Assembly: GCA_020854015.1 (NCBI GenBank)
Contig: JADZGG010000243.1
Location: 1-16,164, forward strand
DNA: 16,164 nt
Reading direction: 5' to 3'
Origin: Flavobacteriales bacterium
GTDB taxonomy: Bacteria > Bacteroidota > Bacteroidia > Flavobacteriales_F > PHOS-HE28
Position numbers and translations under genes: made by a program
The notes under the pieces: model-generated
What the model was told of the DNA's origin: nothing
What the model saw: the letters and a program-made list of their open reading frames with translations, nothing else
Database searches by the model: none
Shown: positions 7,870 to 14,471 of the stretch, piece after piece
Layout of the letters: each line of letters opens with the position of its first letter
How positions within the stretch are numbered: position 1 is the first letter of the stretch

Positions 7870-7886
7870 CGGACATCTTGGTCCGA
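7870..7886. promoter_or_regulatory. Candidate operator, CGGA-N8-TCCG dyad, second copy
   Basis: CGGAC-ATCTTG-GTCCG is an inverted repeat ending 17 bp before the fasciclin ATG. Its string CGGACA-N6-TCCGA matches the dyad at 1209-1225 base for base outside the 6-bp spacer. Its closeness to the start codon would place it at or just downstream of a promoter, which fits a repressor. Confidence 0.42.
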
Positions 7887-7902
7887 CATAAGAACCGAAC
7901 CC

Positions 7903-8484
7903 ATGACCACCTACCGCGTCCATCGTTGGCCCATAATGTTGCTCGCTTCGATCCTGCTGTTCGCCTGCGGCGGAAGCCCCAGCGAAGGGGACGCTTCGGC
8001 TGCCACCCCCTCCACCGGGGCTGCTCCGGACGGTGGTCAGTCCACGGTCCAGGACGACCGCTCACAGAAAAACGTGGTCGGTATCGCCGTTGGGTCCGCT
8101 GATCACACCACATTGGTTGCGGCCGTAAAAGCCGCTGAGCTCGTTGATGCGCTCAGCAACGCCGGCCCCTTCACCGTTTTCGCGCCCACCAACGCTGCGT
8201 TCAACGCCTTGCCTGCCGGAACGGTAGAAGGACTGCTGAAGCCAGAGAAGAAGGGTGATCTGCAGGACATTCTGCAATACCACGTGGCCGTAGGCGTATT
8301 CAAGGCCGATATGCTGCGTGACGGACAATCGTTGGGCATGGTGAACGGAAGCAACGCCAAGATCACGGTGAAGGACGGAAAAGTGATGATCAATGAGGCT
8401 ACGATCGTGGCGAGCGTACCTGCGAGCAACGGGATCGTGCATGTGATCGACAAGGTGATCCTACCACCGGCACCGGCGAACTGA
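7903..8484 (+). CDS. Fasciclin-domain lipoprotein
   Basis: Encodes 193 residues. The ATG at 7903 puts a lipoprotein signal at the N-terminus, ending LFAC with the lipid-modified cysteine at residue 22. A low-complexity linker rich in Ser, Ala, Gly and Asp (about 23-55) leads into one fasciclin (FAS1) domain, about residues 56-191, with the H1-like block GPFTVFAPTNAAF (88-100), the central DILQYHV, and the H2-like end NGIVHVIDKVILPP. FAS1 domains mediate adhesion or bind ligands, and no catalytic role is expected. It follows nosY by 83 bp and is preceded by two dyad types also present at the nos promoter, so it may be a regulated accessory of N2O respiration, for instance a periplasmic scaffold. 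That role is inference. A strong terminator follows. Confidence 0.88.
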   Translation: MTTYRVHRWPIMLLASILLFACGGSPSEGDASAATPSTGAAPDGGQSTVQDDRSQKNVVGIAVGSADHTTLVAAVKAAELVDALSNAGPFTVFAPTNAAFNALPAGTVEGLLKPEKKGDLQDILQYHVAVGVFKADMLRDGQSLGMVNGSNAKITVKDGKVMINEATIVASVPASNGIVHVIDKVILPPAPAN

Positions 8485-8538
8485 TCCGGGATCAGACCGA
8501 CGCATCGCTAAGCGAAGCGCATGTGCGGTGAAAGCCAG

Positions 8539-8564
8539 CGAAGGCGCCCCTTGGGGCGCCTTCG
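8539..8564 (+). terminator. Strong, probably bidirectional terminator
   Basis: The perfect arms CGAAGGCGCCCC (8539-8550) and GGGGCGCCTTCG (8553-8564) are separated by TT; the true loop is probably four bases. The sequence after it, TTGTTGTTGG, is T-rich. It lies 55 bp after the fasciclin stop and is the clearest end of the nos and fasciclin transcription unit. Confidence 0.85.
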
Positions 8565-8642
8565 TTGTTGGTGGCGCTGCCGAACAAATGCGGACAGTGA
8601 GCAAGCAGATGGCCTTGTGACGTTGCCGTGCGTCCTGTTTTC

Positions 8643-8670
8643 CCTCAGGGTCTACAAAGGGCCCCTGAGG
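8643..8670. other. Stem-loop in a gene-free stretch
   Basis: CCTCAGGG (8643-8650) pairs with CCCTGAGG (8663-8670) across a 12-nt loop. No T-run follows on either strand. Nothing between 8565 and 8741 looks coding, and its role is unknown. Confidence 0.3.
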
Positions 8671-8741
8671 TAGAAGGTTCCGTCGCCCGCACTTCGCTCT
8701 TGTGGGATCATGGCGGTGGCTTCTGAGCCAAACGGCCCTTG

Positions 8742-9056
8742 CTTCCAATAAGGTTACTCAGAGCAACACGAACAACGGACAACGAACAACTGAGCAAGAG
8801 CTCACGAGCCTTCGCCCAATTTTTCAATTCGTGTGGTCGGGCGCTCCTTCGCCCTCCTTGCCTATTCGTGATGCCGTGCATCGTTGATGGTTGTTCGGAA
8901 CGCCTTGCACGTGATGCTACTTCCGATAGGTTACTCTGAGCGCCACGAACAACGAGCAACGAACAACGATGCACCTAGCCCGCCAAGGAGCACGAATAAC
9001 GGACAACGTTGCACGCTGCCCCACCAAGGAGCACGAACAACGAGCGGCGACCAACG
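8742..9056. repeat. Degenerate GAACAACG-type interspersed repeats
   Basis: Two copies of a block of about 49 bp start with CTTCCRATA, pass through GGTTACTCWGAGC and end in a run of CACGAACAACGRRCAACG (8742-8790 and 8920-8968, 178 bp apart). Two shorter copies of the second half, introduced by AAGGAGCACGAA, lie near 8983-9009 and 9028-9055. The units differ by point changes and small losses, so they are old or loosely constrained. The 129 bp between the first two copies show no convincing gene. The block ends at the 3' end of the minus-strand frame at 9061-9585. Confidence 0.6.
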
Positions 9057-9060
9057 CACC

Positions 9061-9585
9061 TCAGAACTCCAACCGCGCCGTAAGGACACACCCGCATGGG
9101 CTTTCCGCCACCACGGGTGGCAGGGGCGCCCAGAGGGTGGCGGGGCTCCAGTGGGTGTGGGCCACCCAGAGCGTGCGGGGGCCGAAGGGGTGGGTAACGG
9201 GGTCGCTGCCGCGCAGGTAAAAAAGCGGGGGGTGGCTGTAAAGGGGCTGGCGACAGTCCACCCAGAGCTCCAAGGCGAGGTGGCCGTGCAAACAGCCGTG
9301 TGGCAGGTGGAGGCCGGGGCGCGGCAAGGGGCAGCTGTAGAAGTGATACGGGTAGCGGTGGCATCGGCCCAGCACCAGGCGGCGGGGGCGGCGCTCGCCC
9401 CGGCGGCGCTTATCGCACGCCAGCAGGGCACGCTGCTCAGGCAACAAAGGGGTGGGTGAAGGCAGCTGGGCCCGGTAGGGTGTGGCGCGGTACACGAGCT
9501 GCCCATCGCAGCAAATGCACAGCTGTAGCAGCGGCTTGCAGCCCTGCATGTGCGCAAGTTCCACACCCACGGCTTTGAGGCACAT
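9061..9585 (-). CDS. Hypothetical Cys/His-rich protein, orphan
   Basis: A 174-residue frame from the ATG at 9585 to a TGA at 9061. I do not recognise the family. In its favour, G or C dominates third codon positions and the composition is balanced, with aromatic residues (YPYHFYSC, PLFYLRG, LWVAHTHW), while the other two minus frames give low-complexity Ala/Pro/Ser/Thr protein. It is rich in cysteine (C2, C16, C23, C25, C26 and several later) and histidine, with a basic patch near the middle (DKRRRGERRPRR). No signal peptide or membrane helix is evident. The frame stays open upstream to an ATG at 9753, giving 230 residues, but that extension runs toward the 21-bp array, so the shorter form is preferred. 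It could be a small metal-binding protein, a domesticated fragment, or a chance frame in G+C-rich DNA. Confidence 0.4.
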   Translation of the reverse strand: MCLKAVGVELAHMQGCKPLLQLCICCDGQLVYRATPYRAQLPSPTPLLPEQRALLACDKRRRGERRPRRLVLGRCHRYPYHFYSCPLPRPGLHLPHGCLHGHLALELWVDCRQPLYSHPPLFYLRGSDPVTHPFGPRTLWVAHTHWSPATLWAPLPPVVAESPCGCVLTARLEF

Positions 9586-9738
9586 GGGATACGAAGGTTC
9601 AGCAGGCGCACCACTCCCACCATACCCGGAAATAGGTAGTTTGACGAATAGTTGAACTGGTGCACAGGCCGCACGGGACCAGCCTTTCCGGCCGAAAAAA
9701 CGGCTGTACGTACCGCCTGCATGGACAGGTGCGCGGCG

Positions 9739-10032
9739 TTCACGGACATGCAAGCGGCATTCACGGGCAGGTGCCCCGCGATCACGGACATGCGAACGGC
9801 ATTCACGCGCATGCGAACGGATCCCACGCGCATGTGCTCAGCATTCATGCTCGTGAACACAGCGATCACGGACATGCGAACGGCATTCATGCGCATGTTC
9901 CTGGCAGTCACGAGCGTGAGCGTTGCATTCATGCGCATGTTCGTGGTATTCACGATCGTGAACGCGGCATTCGCGATCGTGTGAACGGCATTCATGATCA
10001 TGTACGCGGCATTCACGGGCATGAAATTGATC
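9739..10032. repeat. Array of 14 tandem 21-bp units with internal dyads
   Basis: Units begin at 9739, 9760, 9781 and every 21 bp to 10012 without a single insertion or deletion; weaker partial units flank both ends (about 9718 and 10033). The consensus starts TTCACGSRCATG and ends CGAACGGCA. Units at 9781 and 9865 are identical, others differ at up to half their positions. Many units contain a dyad, for example TTCACGATCGTGAA at 9949-9962. Because 21 is a multiple of three, several frames stay open on both strands and read as heptapeptide repeats. On the minus strand, from an ATG at 10037, the units read like MPVNAAY, MIMNAVH, TIVNTTN and MRMNAVR; one plus frame reads FTDMQAA, ITDMRTA, FTIVNAA. 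No spacers exist, so this is not a CRISPR. Function unknown. Confidence 0.85.
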
Positions 10033-10317
10033 CGCATGGGCAGGAAAAGCGATCGGCAAGGCCCTTGGTCCGGGCGCTCGAACAGGGGAGTTGCGGAGCT
10101 GATGTGTTAAATCCGGAATATTCCTGTTCGCTTGATGTCCTCTGCTGACAAGGGCTGTAGCGCGTTCCGAGGCCATCAACAGCAAATGAGGGTGCAACGC
10201 ACCAAGGGGGCTTACCGATTCGCTACCCAGCCAGCGCCACCTCCACAACATGGAACCGCCGAGGCGAACGTCGACCAAAGGACCAGGAACCCACGGATAA
10301 CCAACACGAGCAAACAG

Positions 10318-10935
10318 ATGAAACTGATCAAAGCCGGACTTAGCAACTTGAAAGCCGCACAAGTGGTGAACAAGAGCGAGTACGTGGAGAGCAAGATGAC
10401 GGGGAATGCGAATTTCCCGACACCGAGCCCCACCTTGGTGGAACTGACCGCTGCGCGTACCGAACTGGTGGCCGCTCTTTCGGCCGCAGAGAGCGGTGCA
10501 CATGCGGACATCGCCAAGAAGAACCAGTCGGTGAAGAACCTGCGCGACCTGCTCACGAAGATGGCCCGTTACGTGAACAGCGTAGCCGGCGGCGACGTGA
10601 ACAAAGCCGTTAGCAGTGGCTTCGAACTGGCGAAAACGCCCGAGCCTACGGAGAAACTGAACGCCCCTGTTGAGCTAAGCGCACGCATGAGCAGCTACCT
10701 GGGTCGGATCGACCTACGCTGGGACAGTGTGCAAGGCGCCCGCATGTACCAGGTGTACATGTGCGATGGCGATCTGGCCGACGGTGGTAAGTGGACCGTA
10801 GTGGGTGTATGCAGCCGCACGAAGTTCGAAGTGACCGACCTGGAGGCGAACAAGTTCTTCTCGTTCCGCGTGGCGGCCCTGGGCCGCATTGGCGAAGGCC
10901 CCGCGAGCGAGATCGTAACAGCGAAAGCGGCCTAG
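10318..10935 (+). CDS. Fibronectin type III domain protein
   Basis: Encodes 205 residues. The ATG at 10318 is chosen because the upstream in-frame residues have no conserved look and MKLIKAGLSNL is a typical beginning for this group. Residues 1-110 are mostly helical and contain MTGNANFPTPSPTL (27-40), a signature I recall from a Bacteroidota family of about 200-residue proteins of unknown role, then a heptad-like helix (TAARTELVAALSAAESG). Residues about 114-205 form one fibronectin III domain (IDLRWDSVQGARMYQVYMC, then FRVAALGRIGEGPAS). There is no signal peptide, so it may be cytoplasmic or exported by another route. Fibronectin III domains bind proteins or sugars. It stands alone, with hairpin-forming DNA after its stop. 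Confidence 0.85.
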   Translation: MKLIKAGLSNLKAAQVVNKSEYVESKMTGNANFPTPSPTLVELTAARTELVAALSAAESGAHADIAKKNQSVKNLRDLLTKMARYVNSVAGGDVNKAVSSGFELAKTPEPTEKLNAPVELSARMSSYLGRIDLRWDSVQGARMYQVYMCDGDLADGGKWTVVGVCSRTKFEVTDLEANKFFSFRVAALGRIGEGPASEIVTAKAA

Positions 10936-10979
10936 TGCTGCGGACGTGTTCGGAAACCTCCGACCCTTCTTCAAAGCAA

Positions 10980-11023
10980 CCGCCCCGGCGTTGCCTTCCC
11001 CGCGAAGGTGATGACCGGGGCGG
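10980..11023 (+). terminator. G+C-rich hairpin after the fibronectin III gene
   Basis: CCGCCCCGG (10980-10988) pairs with CCGGGGCGG (11015-11023), enclosing a smaller CCTT/AAGG stem. It begins 45 bp after the stop. There is no T-tract, so it may be a weak terminator or an mRNA 3' stabiliser. The remaining gene-free DNA to 11319 shows only the SDR-like segment at 11081. Confidence 0.45.
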
Positions 11024-11080
11024 GGTGCGTTCGGGGGCATGGGCGCCTAAGCGCATGGGCATGCCCGCGAGCTTCGTACC

Positions 11081-11125
11081 ATGCCCAAGACCTTCCGCAT
11101 CACGGCCCCCTGCAGCGGCTTCACG
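11081..11125 (+). other. Short segment resembling the 5' end of the downstream SDR gene
   Basis: From 11081 the DNA reads ATGCCCAAGACC and continues through CATCAC to CAGCGGCTTC, aligning without gaps with the start of the SDR gene at 12415; I estimate four of five bases identical over about 45 bp. Translated, MPKTFRITAPCSGF parallels MPKTILITGATSGF, but the glycine motif needed for NADP binding is lost and similarity fades after about 15 codons. It may be a decayed duplicate start, a recombination trace, or coincidence. Confidence 0.3.
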
Positions 11126-11319
11126 GCAATTCGGGATCGGATCGGCGATCCAGTGTTCTCGCTTCGGAGCAACGGAGCTCATCTCCTTGATCGCTCGTTG
11201 GGTAGCCCTCTTGACATCCACGGCCCAACCCGTTCCCAACGGCCGCTAACGGACCGGGGCGAAGCGTGTGCGCCCCGCCAACACCTTGCGCTGCGTCCTC
11301 GAATGGACGTACCCACCAA

Positions 11320-12285
11320 ATGCGTACACATCCTCTCCTTCCTGCCCATGTGCTCACCGCGATCTTGATCGCTCACACACCGCAACTGTTCGGGCAACTG
11401 AGCTACTCCTTCACGGAGACCGCTGCGCCCTATCAGCCATTGGTGAACGCTACATCGTGCTCGTTCGACACCACCGGTCTGGACCGGATCAATGAAGTGG
11501 ACGGTGAGCTTTTCCAGCTCTTCGGCGTGCCCTTCCCGGTGGATGACGACCACCCCTTGCACCTCGGCGCCAACGGATTCCTGCGCGTGGACGACGACAG
11601 TTCGTTGATCATCGTTGATGGCTTGTTCACCACCCTCGAGATCCACGATCAGAACAGTGATGTACGCTATACGCTGAGCGGCACCCCTGGCGCACGGACG
11701 CTGAAAGCGGAATGGCACCGATGGCACCTGAGCAACGGACCAGCGCAGAACTTCGCCAGCTGGCAGGTGCACCTCGAGCAAGCCACCGGCATCATCACCA
11801 TCCACATCGGCCCCAACAGCGGAAGCGGCCAGCTGTTCACGAACAGCAACGGACCGAATTGCGGGATCTTCCATTCACCCAACACCTTCTCCACCTGCTA
11901 CGAGAAGATCTGGTTGGAAGGCATGCCGGACGCACTGATGGTGGACAGCACCGCCAACTTCGACTTCGATGCTTTCCTGGGTTTCCCGGAGGCCAACACG
12001 GTGTACCGCTTCACGCCGCGCACAAGTGCGACGGGAGTGGAGACTGCATCCTTGCTCGCTGCTCCATACCTCACCATGCAGGGCACAACGCTGCAACTGA
12101 ACCGACCCGGTGCTGCGGAGCCCATCGAGCTGTGCCTTCTGGATGTCAATGGACGCCTTGTTCACCGAGCCTGGGTAACGGGCGATACCTGGCAATTCGA
12201 TATGGAACGGTCGCCCTCCGGCATTTACCTGTTGCAAGGCCGAACAGGCGCAGGCACGTTCACCAAGCGATTCTCCTATCCCTGA
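11320..12285 (+). CDS. Secreted protein with type IX-like C-terminal sorting domain
   Basis: Encodes 321 residues. The ATG at 11320 gives a signal peptide directly (MRTHPLLPAHVLTAILIAH, cleavage likely near FGQ or soon after). The body is beta-rich with several acidic and aromatic segments and few cysteines; I cannot assign an enzymatic fold. The last 75 or so residues have the features of a type A sorting domain used by the type IX secretion system: ELCLLDVNGRLV, then a turn, then SPSGIYLLQGRTGAGTFTKRF at the extreme C-terminus. Proteins with this tail are exported across the outer membrane and often anchored at the surface, and the system is largely confined to Bacteroidota. An upstream in-frame ATG at 11266 would put a charged stretch before the signal, so it is not chosen. 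Confidence 0.83.
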   Translation: MRTHPLLPAHVLTAILIAHTPQLFGQLSYSFTETAAPYQPLVNATSCSFDTTGLDRINEVDGELFQLFGVPFPVDDDHPLHLGANGFLRVDDDSSLIIVDGLFTTLEIHDQNSDVRYTLSGTPGARTLKAEWHRWHLSNGPAQNFASWQVHLEQATGIITIHIGPNSGSGQLFTNSNGPNCGIFHSPNTFSTCYEKIWLEGMPDALMVDSTANFDFDAFLGFPEANTVYRFTPRTSATGVETASLLAAPYLTMQGTTLQLNRPGAAEPIELCLLDVNGRLVHRAWVTGDTWQFDMERSPSGIYLLQGRTGAGTFTKRFSYP

Positions 12286-12414
12286 AAAGCGGGAGGCTTC
12301 CTGAATAGTGGAACACGAGCGGCTTTCGAACCAGCTCGTCGATCGTGACCGGCATGCGTTGTCCGCACCGATCTTCGTACCCGCGCCAGCACGACCAGCG
12401 TTCGCGAACGATCC

Positions 12415-13188
12415 ATGCCCAAGACCATCCTCATCACCGGCGCCACCAGCGGCTTCGGCGAAGCCACGGCCCGTCGCTTTGCGGCTGAAGGACACCACGT
12501 GATCATCAGCGGCCGCCGCAAGGAACGGCTCGATGCCTTGCAACGTGAGCTCGAAGGCCTCTACGGGAACATGGACACACACGACCGCGTGCACTGCCTG
12601 CACTTCGATGTGCGCGACCAGCTCGAAGTGGAGAAGGCCATCGCCTCACTGCCGCCGGAATGGAGCACCATCGACGTGCTGGTGAACAACGCCGGACTGG
12701 CCGCAGGGCTGGACCCGATCCAGGATGGAAAGCTGGACGATTGGGAGAAGATGTTGGACACCAACGTGAAGGGCCTGCTCTACGTGACGCGGGCGGTGAT
12801 CCCCGGCATGATCGCGCGGAAGGCCGGCCACATCATCAACATCGGCAGCACGGCCGGTAAGGAGGTGTACCCCAAGGGCAACGTCTACTGCGCCAGCAAG
12901 CACGCGGTGGATGCGCTCACCAAAGGCTTCCGGCAGGACCTGCTCCCTTACGGCATCAAGGTGACGCAAGTGGCGCCCGGCATGGCAGAGACGGAGTTCA
13001 GCGTGGTGCGCTTCGAAGGCGATGAGTCCCGTGCGAAGCAGGTTTACCAAGGACTTCAGCCCTTACGCCCCGAGGACATCGCCGAGCTCGTGTTCTACGT
13101 GACCACGCTTCCTGCACACGTCTGCGTGAACGACCTGGTGGTAACGCCAACCGCACAGGCGAACAGCACTACGGTGTTCCGGGGCTGA
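12415..13188 (+). CDS. Short-chain dehydrogenase/reductase, YdfG-like
   Basis: Encodes 257 residues, the usual length of a classical SDR. The Rossmann nucleotide motif TGATSGFG lies at residues 8-15, NNAG at 91-94, and the catalytic set is S145 (IGSTAG), Y158 and K162 (YCASK). After the first strand, SGRRKERL contains the arginines typical of NADP(H) preference. Overall it resembles YdfG-type NADP-dependent 3-hydroxy acid (serine/allothreonine) dehydrogenases, including the PGMAETEFSVVRF segment. The substrate cannot be read from the sequence. It follows the sorting-domain gene by 129 bp and shows no operon link to its neighbours, so it is probably transcribed alone or weakly by read-through. 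Confidence 0.9.
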   Translation: MPKTILITGATSGFGEATARRFAAEGHHVIISGRRKERLDALQRELEGLYGNMDTHDRVHCLHFDVRDQLEVEKAIASLPPEWSTIDVLVNNAGLAAGLDPIQDGKLDDWEKMLDTNVKGLLYVTRAVIPGMIARKAGHIINIGSTAGKEVYPKGNVYCASKHAVDALTKGFRQDLLPYGIKVTQVAPGMAETEFSVVRFEGDESRAKQVYQGLQPLRPEDIAELVFYVTTLPAHVCVNDLVVTPTAQANSTTVFRG

Positions 13189-13196
13189 GGCGAGGA

Positions 13197-13280
13197 AGCG
13201 GAGCGCATGCCGGCTCCCCCTCCACCCCCTCGCTGGTCCTCCCGTCGGTCGGGCGCGGGGATGGATCGAAGCGCTCCGCT
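13197..13280. other. Long-range inverted repeat after the SDR gene
   Basis: AGCGGAGCGC (13197-13206) is the exact reverse complement of GCGCTCCGCT (13271-13280), and a smaller CCCG/CGGG stem lies between them. The first arm begins 8 bp after the SDR stop. It may fold at the mRNA 3' end as a terminator-like structure; no T-tract is visible. Confidence 0.35.
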
Positions 13281-13281
13281 C

Positions 13282-13309
13282 CATGGGCACATGGTCGCAT
13301 GGGCACATG
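13282..13309. repeat. Short direct repeat CATGGGCACATG
   Basis: CATGGGCACATG occurs at 13282-13293 and again at 13298-13309, followed by further CAT/GGGC-rich sequence up to 13328. It lies in the leader of the DUF2911 gene. A simple-sequence origin is as likely as regulation. Confidence 0.5.
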
Positions 13310-13364
13310 AGCATTGGGCGCATGCCCACACCCACCTACCTTCGACCCACCAACACACCGGCTT

Positions 13365-13910
13365 ATGAAATTCCTCAAGTGGTTCCTGATCATCATCGGC
13401 AGCCTGCTCATCCTAGGCTTCGCTGGCTTCAAGTACATGCAGTACAACACGAAGAAGGCGAGCCCGGAGGAAACCGTGGTGTACAGCCAGGGCGGCCTGG
13501 ACATGGAGGTGTTCTACAACCGGCCCGGCAAGAAAGGCCGCGAGATCTTCGGCGGTCTGGTGCCCTTTGACAAGGTGTGGCGCACTGGCGCGAACGAGGC
13601 CACGACCTTCACCACGAACAGGGACCTGACCATCGGCGGCAAGGTGTTGCCCGCGGGCAAGTACACGTTGTGGACCATCCCCGGACCCGAGCAATGGACG
13701 GTGATCTTCAACAAGAAGATGTACCCCTGGGGCGTGGACTGGAACACGAATGCCAGTCGCGAAGCTGCGGAAGATGCGGTGCGTGTAGAGGTTCCCGTGG
13801 AGCAGTTGAACACCGTGACCGAGCTGTTCACCATCGCCTTCCAACCGGAGCCGCTGGCGCTGACGCTGACCTGGGACCAAGTGCGCGTTGCCGTGCCCAT
13901 GGCACCTTGA
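13365..13910 (+). CDS. DUF2911 family protein, membrane-anchored
   Basis: Encodes 181 residues. The ATG at 13365 is chosen because MKFLKWFLIIIGSLLILGF gives an N-terminal signal or membrane anchor right at the start, while the longer in-frame version would precede it with a proline-rich stretch coded by intergenic repeat DNA. The remainder matches the DUF2911 pattern known in Bacteroidota: VPFDKVWRTGANEATTF (about 66-82), LPAGKYTLWTIPG and WTVIFNKKMYPWG, ending in a beta-rich domain (LALTLTWDQVRVAVPM). The family is assigned from these motifs. Its function is unknown, and most members appear to be periplasmic or surface proteins. The next gene starts 58 bp downstream on the same strand, so the two may be co-transcribed. 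Confidence 0.88.
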   Translation: MKFLKWFLIIIGSLLILGFAGFKYMQYNTKKASPEETVVYSQGGLDMEVFYNRPGKKGREIFGGLVPFDKVWRTGANEATTFTTNRDLTIGGKVLPAGKYTLWTIPGPEQWTVIFNKKMYPWGVDWNTNASREAAEDAVRVEVPVEQLNTVTELFTIAFQPEPLALTLTWDQVRVAVPMAP

Positions 13911-13968
13911 TCCACCGACCAGTAGTTTCGCCCTTTCCACTCACCGCACACCCCGATACCCCCTTCCC

Positions 13969-14466
13969 ATGAACAATCCCTGGCTCAAGATCCTCGTGTT
14001 CAGCCTGCTCTTCGGAGCCGTCGGTTTCCTGCTCGGCCGCAACTGCTGTGGCGGCGGACGTGACCGTGGGCATTGCGAGGCCGGCATGAGCTGCAAGAAA
14101 GGTGGTGCTGAATGCCACGGCAAGAGCATGTGCGAACACGGTGGCGCCTGCTGTAGTGGCGAAGGCAAATGCGAAATGGCCGATTGCGACCACAAAATGG
14201 GCGGCGCCTGCTGCAAGGGCATGGGCCATGGCATGGGTGAAGGCATGGGCCACGGCAAAGGCGCCTGCTGCCACCCTGGCAAAGGCGGAGCGGATCGTGC
14301 GGACGCCATCGTGGAGAAGCTCACCGCCGCCAACTTCCAAGGCGACACCACCGTGGCCATTGACGGAGGCACCGTGCAGGTAAGCCGCCACGGCGACAAG
14401 CTCGAAGTGAAGGTAGAGATGACCGATAGCGTGAAGGTGGTGGAGAAGGTCGTGGAGGTCCGCTGA
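13969..14466 (+). CDS. Cys/His/Met-rich membrane-anchored protein, putative metal binder
   Basis: Encodes 165 residues. The ATG at 13969 directly precedes one hydrophobic helix (residues 5-23), used as an anchor or an uncleaved signal. Residues 26-110 hold 14 cysteines, including four CC pairs (NCCGGG, two GGACC, KGACCHPG), with many histidines, methionines and glycines (MGHGMGEGMGHGKG). Such a composition suits soft-metal binding such as copper(I), silver or zinc, but no known metallothionein or chaperone motif is matched. Residues about 112-165 form a smaller alpha/beta domain (ADAIVEKLTAANFQGDTTVAIDGG start, then strands EVKVEMTDSVKVVEKVVEV) without cysteines. I do not recognise the family. 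It follows the DUF2911 gene by 58 bp. A role in copper supply for NosZ is conceivable but unsupported by linkage. Confidence 0.75.
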   Translation: MNNPWLKILVFSLLFGAVGFLLGRNCCGGGRDRGHCEAGMSCKKGGAECHGKSMCEHGGACCSGEGKCEMADCDHKMGGACCKGMGHGMGEGMGHGKGACCHPGKGGADRADAIVEKLTAANFQGDTTVAIDGGTVQVSRHGDKLEVKVEMTDSVKVVEKVVEVR

Positions 14467-14471
14467 GAGCT

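Noticed and set aside
8708..8974. 88-codon minus-strand frame over the degenerate repeats
   Set aside because: Both ends are coded by the repeat units and the middle has no recognisable features, so it is more likely repeat-derived.
9739..10032. CRISPR array
   Set aside because: The units are contiguous with no unique spacers, and no cas gene is present in the window.
8931..10037. 368-codon minus-strand frame spanning the 21-bp array and the orphan gene
   Set aside because: Outside the heptad part the product is low-complexity Ala, Pro, Ser, Thr and Cys, and it is out of phase with the better frame at 9061-9585. Only the heptad segment might be real, and it is described under the repeat.
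9660..10148. Plus-strand frame with His-Gly-His heptads (HGHANGI type)
   Set aside because: It starts at GTG with no sign of a ribosome site, and the heptads follow from the 21-bp period in any open frame. There is no independent evidence for translation.
11081..11368. 95-codon frame starting MPKTFRIT
   Set aside because: Only the first 15 codons resemble an SDR. The frame overlaps the start of the secreted-protein gene, and the NADP motif is destroyed.
11179..12603. Long minus-strand frames opposite the sorting-domain and SDR genes
   Set aside because: The plus-strand frames have signal peptide, sorting domain and SDR motifs. The opposite frames are compositional shadows in G+C-rich DNA.
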